The position numbers were made by a program, and so were the translations under genes. A model generated the notes under the pieces. It saw nothing but the letters and a program-made list of their open reading frames with translations. It was not told where the DNA came from and searched no databases. 64,000 nucleotides of DNA from Silene latifolia (Eukaryota; Streptophyta; Magnoliopsida; Caryophyllales; Caryophyllaceae). This document shows, piece after piece, positions 36,135-49,269 of this stretch (position 1 is the stretch's first letter; each line of letters opens with the position of its first letter). The stretch is taken from positions 37,404,652-37,468,651 of the forward strand of contig NC_133536.1 in assembly GCF_048544455.1 (NCBI RefSeq), read 5' to 3'.

Positions 36135-38036
36135 CTACTCGTCATACACGTATTCATAGTAGAGACGCATGTCCTCGAACAACGCCTCTAGACGATCTCT
36201 CCCCCTCTCCTCATTGGGTTGTTGGTAGACGGTCTTAAACCGACGACTAAGGGCTAGGGCGACCTCCGGCTCCTCGTGAAACGGGACTGAAGGAACCGGT
36301 ACTCGGTGTGAGGGGGGAAAGAAAAACGGGCGAGAATGCTCATGATACCACCTCATATACCCGTCAACGACATCGAATGACATAAATGCTTCAGTTGACA
36401 GATGTCAGAGCGATACAATCGAACCGATGCCCCCCCATGTCCTATCGGGCTCTTCCCCGAACTCAAGCCTATAAGTGTCCTTCATCGGGCGCTGCATAAT
36501 AGCCGGTATCGGCATCGGATACGCGATACTCTGACGATACTCATACTGATGGATGCATCAACCAGGCTAGTACGGCTCTAATATATCAAGACACCTGATG
36601 AAACCCGTGTAAAGCGACGCCCTATATGAGTCTTGAGGACGCCTACTGTAGGGCAGCCATCGAACATGCTCCACCCCAAGCCAATCTAAACTCTGACGCC
36701 GAATCTGTAATATCACACGATCACCCTTAAACCGAGGGAAGCAGGCCCAAGTCTGAACTAGTGCTCTGTTCTGGAGATGGAATCGGAAGCTGGGTCGGAA
36801 CTGGGGAAAATACGCGTATATCCATGCCTGGAGTAACTGTAAACACCCGCAAATACCAACTGTCTCCCGACGCGAAGCCATCCCTAATTGCCGGTACAAG
36901 TAAGCCAAACAACCAGCACCCCAAGCATACGAATCAACCTGATCAAGAGTATCAATCAAGGGCAAAAATTGAGTGTTCCCCATATCACCAATCTTATCCA
37001 TAAAAATAGTACGTCCCAATAAAAGCAAAAGGTAAGCCCGGAACGCGCCATGGTCGTTCCCCTTCTCAACAATATCCCTCAGCCCTGTCGTCAATAAACC
37101 ACTGTTCTTATAGAGCGGTGGTACCACTTCCCTTGGAGGAAATCCATAAAACTCTGCTATCTTCCCCCTCAAACCTCATCATCGGTCCCGTCCAAACCGT
37201 GCACAGAAATCCGGTCACCAGTAACCGGTAAGAAAAGAATCCGCTCCACATCGTGAAGCATGATACTAATCTCTCCAAAAGCCATATGGAAAGTGTTAGT
37301 ATCTGGTTGCCACCTCCTTATAAAAGCAGTAAGGAGGTTATCATCTAGACCGGTGGTCAAACAGTCCATCAAACTCCAAGCCGGCTCGAATGAACCCTAT
37401 CAGCAGCATCATCGGAGAGCTCAATAGCCAGAATATCCCTCACAGCACTCGGCCTGTCGTAGCACTTGAGCAATGATCTCAACTTATCCGGGTTAGAATC
37501 CGACCAACTACTGAACGCAACATGTCCAGCAAAGCTCCGTAACACGAAACTCTTTACATGACCACCATGAACGGGTTCTCTCAGGATCCAAGAAGTATCT
37601 CTCGTCGGTCTCGGCCTCGACCCGTCCATGCTCGAGGGCGAGTCTCTGGCACTCGCATAGTGGCCTCTAGGATCCCGGGTCAACCTCTGAGTCAACACCC
37701 TCTAGGATGACGGGTTCTCTACGACCCGAAACTGATCAATATCCTCGTCCTCTGACCTGTCATCCAATGCCTCATCCCCCTCCTCTCCAACATGCCGGTA
37801 ACTACCAGCAAACTCCCGTGAACTAGCCTCCTCCGAAGCGCTAGCGATGTGACCGGGAGTAGGCATCATAACCAAGTGACACGGCTCTCTAACAGGCGGT
37901 GTCGGTTGCCGGGTTTGGACAGAAAAACGCAAACGACGCTTCGAACCAGTGACATTTCGACAGAAGGTACGGTTGCGACGTTTAGGTGGCGGAGGTGGGG
38001 GTTGCATGATGTTCTTTCCTCTTTGATTTCGATCTC
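36135..38036 (-). pseudogene. Plant mobile domain (PMD, MAIN-like) protein of the MULE
   Basis: Reads leftward. It starts with a Pro-rich basic segment (MQPPPPPPKRRNR, ATG about 38,007), an acidic linker, then the PMD: LLTAFIRRWQPDTNTFHMAFGEISIMLHDVERILFLPVTG (split here over 37,340-37,200), ending in a long helical part with YLLLLLGRTIFMDK, LAYLYRQLG and LLQAWIYAYFP. Stops (about 37,700 and 36,565) and two frameshifts (about 37,375 and 37,175) break it. PMD proteins are encoded by some plant MULEs and retroelements and, as MAIN/MAIL1, by host genes that keep silencing. Exon 2 starts after an AG at about 38,037; a probable first exon ends at 38,768 (donor GTGAGT), so the right-hand minisatellite lies in its first intron. 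The tail (DRLEALFEDMRLYYEYVYDE) is intact. Confidence 0.8.
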
Positions 38037-38145
38037 CTATATGCATTAAACAAATATAAAATGTTAGAAATTAACCAACATCGACTATAAAACTTAAATA
38101 ATTGAAAAAAAAACGCATTTAAAAAGTTTTTTTAAAAAAAAGGAG

Positions 38146-38440
38146 CGAACCGTGGATGAAATTTGAGATACAACAACCGACCATGGAACACACGGAGAGA
38201 CTGCACGTTTGACCATGAACGAATGTTGCATCTCAACATACGACCATGACAAAACGAGTAGGAACAAGGTGCAAGCCATGGCCACACGTTGAGATCCAAC
38301 GTGAATCATGGTAAGCACGTAGAAAGCCAACGTGTGCCATGGTACACACGATGAATCCCAACGTGTACCATGGTACATACGATGAACCTGAATGTGGGCA
38401 CCATGGTACCACGTTAAAACCCAACGTGTGAGCCATGGCT
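38146..38440. repeat. Palindromic CCATGG minisatellite, right copy
   Basis: About seven units centred on CCATGG or CATGG with flanking ACGTGTG or CACACGTTGAGATCC, clearly related to the array at 18,634-18,915. It lies between the probable first exon and exon 2 of the PMD gene. Confidence 0.78.
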
Positions 38441-39539
38441 CACCTCCCCTTCCACAATTCGACTAAAATTCGACACAAACAACAACACAAATTGACATCA
38501 ATTTTGCAACAACACTACAATTCATCTAATTCAAATAATTAACAATAAATTAGCAACAATTTAAAAAGAAACAACTAACTAATTCAAAATTAATTCAAAA
38601 AATTGGATACATCTTAAAACTAAACTAATTAAACCTAATTCAGTTAAAGACCCAAACTCGAGTCATATAATCGATTAACAACAACAATAAGGGAAAAATA
38701 CAATTATAAATAAGTTAATTTCATATTTAACTTCAATGACTATACAAATTTAACAAAAAAAACTCACCTAATCGTTTGGTGGCAGTGGTGGCGGCGGCCA
38801 CGTGGTGTTGGTGGCGACTTGGTGGTGGCGCTGGCGGCGTGACAAAGGTGATGGCGGTAGTGGCGGTGGTGGCGTGCGGTCTTGGCAATAGTGTTGGTCC
38901 CTTTTGGTTTTTTTTGAAGTACAGAGAATTTGTGTTTGTTAGTGAGATGGTAGGGGTAGCGGCGTCTTTTTTTACTAAAAACGTCGACGATATTTGCAAA
39001 CCGGGTTTTGATAATGCCGGTAGTACTTTAATTTCGTATGTATTTTTATGTTTTTAGTACTTATTATTGGGTTCCTATAATGCCACGAAAATTATGTACG
39101 GAGCCGCCGAATTTATATGGTCTTTTCTATTATACCCTTTTGCACTTCAAGTAACCTAAATAAAGGTAGGGGCATTATAGTCCAAATAACGACAAATCCA
39201 GTGGAGTAGTTTATTGGTCCCGTGGAAATATGGTTGCCCTTATTATGACATTTGTAACTACATTTTTATTTTTGGTACCTAGGTTTATGATGTTAAGGGT
39301 ATTAACAATGACTAAAGTTTGTGTGTTGTTGTCGTCATGAGGGGAGGTGGGCCATGGTGGTTATGGGCTAGCCGTGGCAACCATGGCCGGTGGTGGTGGT
39401 CCACGGTGGCAGCAGGACATGATGGTTGTCGGGCTAGGCCTGAGTCGGGTTTTTAAATAGTTTTAAGACGGCTTTAATTAATCGAATTCGTATTTAATTT
39501 AATTTGTTAGTAATTAAACGTATTTAATTACTTTAATTA

Positions 39540-39694
39540 GGTGACGGTTTGATGAAGCGGTATTATTATTGGATTTGGATTTGCTTATGGAGCTTGTGAA
39601 AAGGTAGGTTTATCCTACTCAGTTTCAATATTGTGTTTATTTGTTAAATGAGTCATTTATTATTAATTGCATTGAATAAGTTGGTAATTGACAT
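39540..39694 (+). mobile_element. Ty3/gypsy-type LTR (plus), part left of the copia insertion
   Basis: AAGGTAGGTTTATCCTACTCAGTTTCAATATTGTG matches the reverse complement of the minus-strand LTR near 50,140-50,180. The same LTR resumes at 48,489 after the copia element, with the copia TSD GTTAT between. The true LTR start further left was not found; 39,015-39,540 shows no gene. Confidence 0.6.
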
Positions 39695-39699
39695 GTTAT

Positions 39700-40994
39700 T
39701 ATTAGGTTTATATACCTCTTATTAGACTCCTCTAATAGTGAACTAATTAACATTTTAATTATTTGTTCTTTAGATCTAGTGCATGCATAACAAAATAAGA
39801 GACTTATGAGGAAAAACAATGTCCTTTACATTGTTGGTTGGTTCGAAAATATGGGCACAAGTAAGGTCACCTTCCTTCACTTGTTCTTGAGCTTAATGTG
39901 TTGGATGATCCTCCAAAAATCCCAATGTAGAGATTCTCCTCTTGATTGCACCCAAGATTAGCCCTTATCTCTACTAAATAATATTTGCAAGATATTTGTT
40001 TAGTAGTCTACCTTAAAATTAATTACTAATACTTATATATTACACTAATAATATTAGTAATTTGATTGAACAATTTGGATCATGATTTCTCTAATTTTGG
40101 AGAAAGATGAAAGAGTAGAGAGAAAAATGCATGTGAATGTATTGAACATGTATGAAGAGAATGAAATAAAAACAAAAGTCCCCTAAGAATAAGAAGGGTG
40201 TACCGGTTTTGGGGAGGGAGGAGGACCAATATATGGTCGTTCACTTTTTCCCTTTTGTTCTTATCTAAACATTAGGTGTAAGACTAGGCTAGTGTCTTCA
40301 TCACATATGTCATACACTATGAACAAATGCAAACAAACAAAAGCCATTTGATACTACCCAAAACCGGTTTCTCCTCATAAAATGGATTACCATTTTATTT
40401 TGTCAATTTGTCATTTGTCACACAATATGTCACATGTAGTATGTTACATGTTATTAATTAATTTAATGCATATTTATCACATAAATATCATTTTATAACC
40501 TAATTAAGTTACATTCAACAAATTGACTAGTGATACTTGATCACATAAATAAAATGGGTCATTTAATTATAATTCACAACATCTTGTAATTATAATCAAC
40601 CATTCATTCTTTTCTTAATTGTTTCACAAACAATAAACAATTTTAGTAATAAAGTATTTCAATTATTAAAATAAATCTTATTTAATCTCATTACAATAAG
40701 ATATCAATATTCTCTCTCACAAATTCAATTTTAAGGAATTGATTAACTTGTATCGTCATACAATTAATCAACTTTACAGATAAGGGCATCATCCTTTAGG
40801 TGTGACCTTAAGGTATCAACTGATCACCACCGTCCTACGACAGTAACGTCAAACTCTAGCAAGCCAATCGTTACCGATTAATGTTGATCAGTTGACTATA
40901 TAAATGAATCATCCCTTACGTATTCTTATTTTGAGATTTAATTATGATATTAAATCATGTGATCGCACTATTGTTGAGGACACATTTTTCAACA
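39700..40994 (-). repeat. Copia 3' LTR
   Basis: In element orientation it begins TGTTGAAAAATG and ends CCTAATA, where the right copy keeps the canonical CCTAACA. Only scattered single-base and short length differences separate it from the other LTR over 1.3 kb. Confidence 0.9.
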
Positions 40995-43714
40995 ATCTCC
41001 CACTTGTCCGAGACAAGTGTGCGTCACCAATTCTCTTGTCCTATTATAATCTCCCACTCAATGCAAGATGTCTTGCAGGCCGTACTTGCAATTGATCATA
41101 TCTTGAGCGGTTTCCTCGATCTGGAGTGTAACTGTCTGACCGGAATTATCTATCGTAGATACCTTCCGAGCGTGGCCACGCATTTCCAGTTCACTACTCC
41201 TCGAGTGACCTTGAGATTTCAAACAACCCTGACAAGGGGTGGACAATTCCTATCGCACTATTCCCTTTGTTCATCCACAGTTCATCATAACCCAAAATAT
41301 ACCCATTTGACCTCATTTACGACAGTCGTAGAGCATAAATCAAAGCTAATCTGAAACTTGTGCCAACTTGGGCGAATAGTCTCTAGTCAAAAGAATCGAC
41401 TCATAAGAATACTATAGTAGCTCTTTCCACGACCAGGCTTTATGAATTACCAGAACTCTATAAGCGGTCACTGCCCGACAGAGTGTCCCATACAGTCTGC
41501 CTATGTGATCGGCTAGTCATCCCATATGACTCTATGACACTTGAACTTGCCATCAATTGCATAACACTCTAGTCATTTCGAGACGTCACCTCATACAAGT
41601 AACTAGGGACGAATACCATGTCAATCCAGTTCACTTTAATGGGGTTCAATTTGTCTCTACAACCCGTTTGGATACGACAAGGTAACGGGTGAGTTTAATG
41701 AAACTCAAACGATAAATGCGATTATCATATATTAATAGTCAATACACTATTACTACTTCATATCTCATACTCTATAGTGTACCATTAACACTAGTTAAAA
41801 TGCAATAAAAGCTTGGCAAGTGGATATACCCTATATCCATATATTCCAACTTTTTCAATTGCTATTTCCTTCTATTCAATGTTATTTCTAATAACTTGAA
41901 TTTATCTCTAAGTATTTGTCTAGTCTTCTTGCTAGACTTGGGCTCTTTAACTTGAAAGATGCTCCCACTGTTATCGCATAACTTGTGATAAAGTCATTTG
42001 TGGAGGGATTCACTCTTAATCCCTACGTTGACCATTTTATCACAATTTAATTAGATTCCTTTTGTAAAATTTGCAATGCGCGAAACTAAAACACTTTTCT
42101 AGTCTCTTACTCCTAAGTCAATATGACATCTTAGGATTTCAACAAATCCTTTTTGGTTGGAAACTAAAGTTTGTGCAACCCTTCAACACATAACTTAGTT
42201 TATTATCTAATCATATGAACGAATCCTTAATTCTTCCCAAGAATTTCAAGGATGTTCTTTAAGGCTCTCACAAGCCATATCATGGGTATTATCTTGTTAT
42301 TGACTTATTATGCTCTTAGCATATATTACATCATGGCATGTACGTCTGTTGGCATACATGATCATTCTAATGGCAGAATCATTAGCAATCGATTTCATGT
42401 AATCAACAACTTAATAGGTTCAGTGAACGACTATGACTCCATCATAGTAATTCCACTTCCATAAACATGAATAGCCCACTCAACCTTGTTGATGTACAAC
42501 AGATACGAAAGATCTTATCCTTATAAGACTCTCAATTCTATGCCAATATTCTCTCACATAGATTCAAAATCTAGAATATTTTGCATCCCTTTCCAAGTCT
42601 CCAATCACTCTTTCACAGAAGAGAGCATTGGTACATTATTCTCAATAAGTAATATGTTATCAACATATAAGAGATGGAAAAAACAATTCTAGCTCCCACT
42701 TAACTTCATGTATAATCATGATTCTTCAATCATGTGAATGAAACCATTCACTATTATTACATGAACGAAAAGTATAATCCTTTAATGCTTGCATAAGACC
42801 ATTCTAGAATCACTTAAGAAAGCTACGCGTAATATGTTAGGATTCTTAGATCTTTATCTAAGGTTTTGTGTTCCAAACACACCCTTTTCTAAATTCCCAT
42901 TTTAGAAAAGCGAATTTTTATTTGCCATTCTTCATTAAAATGAAATACGGCGATTCCTAACATAATTTATCATGATCAACATCTTTAAGTCAATCTTATG
43001 CATTTGAGTACTCTAAAACTCTATTCACCTTTAACGAGACACTCGCCTTAAAGTAAATCTACTCTTAAGTAACAATTTTCGGATTGTAATGCTATGGCTC
43101 ATATATAACAAGGTCGATTTGGGACAAGGTCATAATACCATTGCTTTCGCAAAGAAACATTTTAACAACAAGACATGTGTGCTAAACTCCCACTGAACTA
43201 TACTCACATTCTATCTTTATAAATTATAGTCCCATTACTTTCACAAAGTAACACATTAACTATAAGACATGTTTGTTACGATCCAATCTACTCCCACTCT
43301 ATCTCTCAAAAATACATCTATCTTCTTGAGAGATAGCTTTGTGAGTTACAAACATATATATGGCGGAGTATTAGGAGTTTTTCTAGACTATGCATTAGCT
43401 CACAAAAGGCCATCCCTATCATGGCATCTTGATTCATGTTATATGCCAGTCTGATCCATGTCATATGTTAAATAGACTCTCTATTTCAGGTATCTCATGG
43501 TTGACCATCCGTTTAGAATTACGTGTCCGTTTTGGATTGCAAATTCCCAAAATTGAGTTCAACAACTCAAATCGACTCATATTAGTTTTATCTTATGGGT
43601 AGTGACACTAGGTCATAATCCATCTTTAATAAATCAAATTTATTACTTAGATCTTTGCCACTACGATCGAATCGTAATGCTTTAGTACTTTGTTCAATTG
43701 GTTCTCTACGTCAT

Positions 43715-44723
43715 TTAGAAATTTCTCAAATTTCTCAAATGCTTCACTTTATATTTGATTAAGTAAATATACCCATATCTACTTAAATCATCGGTAAAAG
43801 TGACAAAGTAGTCATAAATTCCCCTTGCGGTGATACTCATTAGAACACATACATTGACATGTATTAGTTCCAACAAATTTCTTGCTCGTGTCCCTTTACC
43901 ACTAAAGAGAGTGCAAATCATTTTGCGAAGGAGATAAGATTCGCATATTTCATATGATTGAAAATCAAATGGTGCAATAAATCTAGTCGACACTAGCCTT
44001 TTAATGCGTTTCTCATTTATGTGACCTAATTGAAAAAGCCAAATGTACAAATCATTTGGATTAATAGTTTGAGTCCTTTTGGATCGTATTATGAAGATAT
44101 CTTTGCTTGAGTTGGAAGTGTCTAAAACTTGTATATCATAAAGATAAGTGACATGGCTCACAGCCATGTCTATTTTCAACAAAATACATCTTTGATGGCA
44201 AAATATAAATCCTTTCATGTCTCACATAGAAATGGAAATAATGTTTTAGACAAAGTGGGTACATAATAACAATTATGTAAATTACAACTCAAAGCTATTA
44301 GCTAAAACAAGTACATAAGTCTCTCTTGAAGTGGCGGCTACCCTAGCTCCATTTCCTTGTCGAAGATTCATATCATTCTTGTTTAGCTTTTCCACATTTC
44401 CAAGTCCCACTTGGAGTAATAAGTCCAACTTTGATATCTCCCAAATACTTGGGGCAATTTCGCTTCCAATGGCCCATGACATTACAATAATGACATTCCT
44501 CATAGGATTGGGCACCCTTCTTGGTCTTGGTTTTGGTAGTCCCACTATCCATTTTCAATTCATTTTCAGGTTTGGGTTTCTCACCCATCTTTGCCTTCCC
44601 TTTAATAATACCAATACTCCTTTCATTTGCAAGGACACTCTTGATAGAACTCCCACTGAATTTAATATTTCTCCTTGTTTCTTCAAACAAGGATGCCCTT
44701 TGGTTTAGTGAGATTTTCTTCAC
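43715..44723 (-). pseudogene. Copia gag/pol remnant: zinc knuckle, pre-integrase, integrase start
   Basis: The right part (44,723-44,373) has a Lys-rich gag C-terminus with a CCHC knuckle (CHYCNVMGHWKRNC). The next recognisable pol sequence begins QGNGARVAATS, so the protease core with its Asp-Thr-Gly motif is missing. 44,218-43,715 encodes the GAG-pre-integrase HH-CC-type zinc region (LGHINEKRIKRLV) and the beginning of the integrase core (VTFTDDLSRYGYIYLI). Further left (43,700-41,000) only short traces of integrase and reverse transcriptase survive in shifting frames. Confidence 0.8.
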
Positions 44724-44759
44724 AAGATTTTCTTACCAAAGTGGTGGGCATTAATATTG

Positions 44760-47173
44760 GAGTGGGTGGTATGGAGGTGGTAAGGAAGCAAAAGTTTCCA
44801 TCCTGACCAATGCCAACGCGTAATTCTCTAATCGTATCATTGTCATACTCGGAGCACTTTTCATCGAATGATTGGAGTCATGAATCAATGGTGATTGGTG
44901 TAGGAGTATTAGATGAATTTATTGCGTATAATTAACTACAAAAACGAAAATAAAGGAAATAATTAACATCTATCGTTTTAATAATACTTGTAAACAAGTA
45001 TTGCATTTATATAGTAACCACTACCCAACTATTATAAATGATTTCGAGATCCAAATTCATATTAATTCGGGTACGGTGAGCCGAGTCATCCCTCATTAAT
45101 ATAACTCGGTGGATTAACCTCTTAATCGATTCTACTTCTAGAACTCTCAGTCGATAAAAATTACTCTAATATTTATCTTTAGCCCGGAACACATGCGACT
45201 ACGGTCACGGATACTTCCGTTGAGCTCAATCCAAATTTCGATGTAATAACATTTTATTACCCACTTACCCAATGTAACAAGTTTAGCACCCCGGTGATCC
45301 GAGTCTACTTCCTTATGAAATTGGGATTCATGGTTTATACTATTTGGTAAGGCTAATTCTCAATTATTAAAAGTGAGAAGTATTGTCAATTTATTATCTA
45401 TCACGTTTTAAGTGAACTAAAGCGGTGAACTACGATAATTATAATTGACACGGTCGATGACTCGATAGGATATGCATGTGTTGTTATGGCGATTTGGCAA
45501 TGCGTGTAACATATTAAAAGAAATGCAAAGCAATAATAAAAATTCCTAGTATGGTCTTCCTAAAAATAGAAAATCAAATAATCTATTACATATTCGGAAA
45601 CCAACTCCTTTGGTCCCTTGAATCTTCAAGTGGCATGCCTCCCAAGAACTCCGTCTTCGTCGGATCACCTTTCCGAATGACACCGTCTTTGAAGATACTC
45701 CATGATTACAAATAATAATAAAAATACAAAGCTATTCCTATTATACATTTGTAAAATCGAAAAACTAGTAAAAATAAAAGTGAAACGAGATCACATTAAA
45801 TTACAACCGAATCAATATTCCCTTTCATTACGGGTAATATCGATTAAACTAAGGCCATACTAAGATAAAATTACATAATTCAAAAATTATATAAATAAAA
45901 GACATTCAATAATTGAAATATGCAGCATTATAATATGAATATATCATGCCAAATTATGTGCCAAATCGCCCTATTTAACCTATATCATATATATAACTCG
46001 GTTTTATGGAAATGCGTGATAATAACTTCTTAAAATCACAAATTAACACTTAAATCACATCTAAACTCAAGTTAATTATTCTAACACTCTTAGGACTCAA
46101 ATATTAGTTATCACTCAATTTTTGACAATAATTCAACTTGATTTAAGTTTTTATGTTCATTTTTTACCTTAAAATCATAATATTTATGAAATAAATCCAA
46201 ATTAAATTACAATAATTTTAGAATTTGAATTTTTAAATTTTTGAACATTATGTAATATTTCCATGATACTCATAATGTCAAAAATCATGGTTAAAATTTT
46301 CGAATTAATTTTGAGAAAATATAGTTGCATTTTATCGGTTTTATCACATAAAACATCTAAAGTATCCAAAAATTAATAAAATCAATTTTACAACCTTATA
46401 TATGATTAGTGGGATATTTATGCAACCTAAAATAAATTTCTCATGTCATGCAATTCATTTTAGCTATTTATGCTAAAATAGTCACTATTTATGCCATTTT
46501 TACACTAAAAATTCATAAATTATGCTAAATGAGATCATTTAATCTCCAAATTTACATACACTCTGTAAATTATGCATGTGACAACATATTAACTTTTCAT
46601 GTCCTGATTCGAAATTTAACTATTTTTAACCATTTTACCTCTTTTAATCCATTTTTATCTCATAAAAATCATAAATCATGCAATATTAATCCAATTAATA
46701 CGGGATTTTACACACAAATTGTAAAATATGCATGTGAGGTCATATAAAATTTTCAAGGCAGAGAGTAAGTTTAACCATTTTTAGTCATTTTAACCTCTAT
46801 TTATGCCATTTTTACACTAAAAATTCATAAATCATGAAATATTAATTACATTAATATGATATTTTACATGCATTACATAAAATATTCATGTGAAGGCATA
46901 CTAAAATACCACGGCCATTAGTGAAGGTTAACTTATTTTAGTGAATAAAAGTTCATTTTACTCATAAAAATGTCATAAAATCACTAAAATTCATTCAAAT
47001 GAGCAATAAATTTCCATAAATCATAAAAATGACCTAAAAAAATTTTAGGACCAGAATATATAACATGAAAAATTTTTCGTGGCTTTATCTTCATAAAACT
47101 CAAATTTTTAGTTTTATATGTTAACATTTTAACTCGGAAAAACAATAACCGATTATGCATGCAACATCATATA
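44760..47173. other. Copia leader and gag region, no intact gene
   Basis: 2.4 kb of AT-rich sequence between the knuckle remnant and the primer binding site. 46,100-47,100 consists largely of CATAAAATCATTTAAC-like simple sequence. 45,030-45,700 differs in composition and could be an inserted LTR fragment, but I found no clear ends. Confidence 0.5.
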
Positions 47174-47186
47174 CTCTGATACCACT

Positions 47187-48488
47187 TGTTAGGTTTATAT
47201 ACCTCTTATTAAACTCCTCTAATAGTAAACTAATTAACATTTTAATTATTTGTTCTTTAGATCTAGTGCATGCATAACAAAATAAGAGACTTATGAGGAA
47301 AAACAATGTCCTTTACATTGTTGGTTGGTTCAAAAATATGGGCACAAGTAAGGTCACCTTCTTTCACTTGTTCTTGAGCTTAATGTGTTTGATGATCCTC
47401 AAAAAATCCCAATGTAGAGATTCTCCTCTTGATTGCACCCAAGATTAGCCCTTATCTCTACTCAATAATATTTGCTAGATATTTCTTTAGTAGTCTACCT
47501 TAAAATTGATTACTAATACTCATATATTACACTAATAATATTAGTAATTTGATTGAATAATTTGGATCATAATTTCTCTAGTTTTGGAGAAAGATGAAAG
47601 AGTAGAGAGAAAAATGCATGTGAATGTATTGAACATGCATGAAGAGAATGAAATAAAAACAAAAGTCTCCTAAGAATAAGAAGGGTGTACCGGTTTTGGG
47701 GAAGGAGGAGGACCAATATATGGTCTTTCACGTTTTCCCTTTTGTTCTTATCTAAACATTAGGTGTAAGACTAGGCTAGTGAACTCATCACATATGTCAT
47801 ACACTATGAACAAATGCAAACAAACAAAATCCATTTGATACTACCCAAAACCGGTTTCCCCTCATAAAATGGACTACCATTTTATTTTGTCAATTTGTCA
47901 TTTGTCACACAATATGTCACATGTAGTATGTTACATGTTATTAATTAATTTAATGCATATTTATCACATAAATATCATTTTATAAATTAATTAAGTTACA
48001 TTCAACAAATTGACTAGTGATACTTGATCACATAAATAAAATGGGTCATTTAATTATAATTCACAACATCTTGTAATTATAATCAACCATTCATTCTTTT
48101 CTCAATTGTTTCACAAACAATAAACAATTTTAGTAATAAAGTATTTCAATTACTAAAATAAATCTTATTTAATCCCATTACAATAAGATATCAATATTCT
48201 CTCTCACAAATGAATTGTTCAATTTTAAGGAATTGATTAACTTGTATCGTCATACAATTAATCAACTTTACAGATAAGGACATCATCCTTTAGGTGTGAC
48301 CTTAAGGGATCAACTGATCACCACCGTCCTACGACAGTAACGTCAAGCTCTAGCAAGCCAATCGTTACCGATTAATGTTGATCAGTTGACTATATAAATG
48401 AATCATCCCTTACGTATTCTTATTACGAGATTTAATTATGATATTAAATCATATGATCGCACTATTGTTGAGGACACATTTTCCAACA
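47187..48488 (-). repeat. Copia 5' LTR
   Basis: In element orientation it begins TGTTGGAAAATG and ends CCTAACA, followed two bases later by the tRNA-Met-type primer binding site. It has a 7-bp insertion (ATTGTTC-type) near 48,213 relative to the other LTR. Confidence 0.9.
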
Positions 48489-49269
48489 GTTATATTGTAT
48501 ATTGCATTTGTTGTATTGTCTTGTTTCTCGGAGGACATGTATGTTAGATCGGTTACTTATTGTATCGAGACGGAAGGCAGTTGGGAGACCGTCTTTCAAT
48601 TGAGTCGCCTTTTGGAGCTTCCCACAGCAAGAGGGATGTGCACATTAATGGCTTGAGTTACGGAGGGACTCGTGTGGTTAAGAGACGACGTCTGGCAGGG
48701 GATCTGGTTGGCTTCCGGACCCGGTACGTCTGGGCGTGTCCCGGTACCTGTTTATGGTTATTGGTATATTTGGGCGTGTCCCGGTACCAGTGTGGTTATC
48801 GGTATGTCTGGCGTGTCTTGGTACCGTGGTAGTGGTTGATTGATAGCATCTCATTCATATTATAGTCTTGTTGCATACTCACACACTTTGAATTATGTCA
48901 CAGTTTATTTATTGAAACTAACGTTTGTTGTGTCTTTGTAATTGTCACCTATTTCCGGGGTGGCCTGTGTCAATCCATATGATATTTCTGATCATATAGG
49001 GAGTAGGTTGAGTGCAGGTTTTTCTTGTGGACGTGATCGGGATTTGGGCCGCGCTTTGGACTCGGAGTTGAGTAGCATTGTATAGATAACATAGATGGTA
49101 GTTGACTTGTAATTTGTATAGTTCACCTTTTTTCATTAGTTTATGTTGTAATGACTAAAATTGTTATTTATTTAATAAAGTTTCTTAATTGTAATTTCGA
49201 TTTCACTGCCTCGGGAACCGAGATGGTAACATCTCCCAATTACCTTGGCCGGGTAAGAAGGGTGTAACA
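48489..49269 (+). mobile_element. Ty3/gypsy-type LTR (plus), part right of the copia insertion
   Basis: It continues from 39,694. It contains GATGTGCACATTAATGG, shared with the Athila-like LTR at 60,584, and repeated GGGCGTGTCCCGGTACC. It ends CGGGTAAGAAGGGTGTAACA. No internal element region follows; instead an inverted copy of the LTR begins at once. Confidence 0.7.

Larger units (their letters stand above)
18285..39005 (+). mobile_element. Mutator-like element (MULE), 20.7 kb with insertions, about 7.2 kb without the CACTA
   Basis: The inner parts of both ends share ATCGTCGACGTTTT(T)AGTAAA in inverted orientation (18,298-18,316 and about 38,973-38,992). The outer about 15 bp have diverged. 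The flanks TTTTGATAG (18,276-18,284) and TTTTGATAA (39,006-39,014) give a 9-bp TSD with one mismatch. Inside, left to right: transposase 5' part, a CACTA insertion, transposase 3' part with an OTU-like domain, a small gene, and an opposing plant-mobile-domain gene. Each end gene has the same palindromic minisatellite in its first intron. All genes have stops or frameshifts, so the element is dead. Ends are called with moderate certainty; gene content is clear. Confidence 0.78.
39700..48488 (-). mobile_element. Ty1/copia LTR retrotransposon, 8.8 kb, decayed interior
   Basis: Two near-identical LTRs (39,700-40,994 and 47,187-48,488) and a perfect 5-bp duplication GTTAT (39,695-39,699 and 48,489-48,493). 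The element reads right to left: the primer binding site TGGTATCAGAG (complement of 47,174-47,184; initiator tRNA-Met type) is next to the right LTR, and the polypurine tract ACAAGTGGGAGAT is next to the left. It sits within an older gypsy-type LTR. The coding interior is scrambled by stops and frameshifts while the LTRs remain alike, so it probably moved with help from a related element. Confidence 0.92.
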
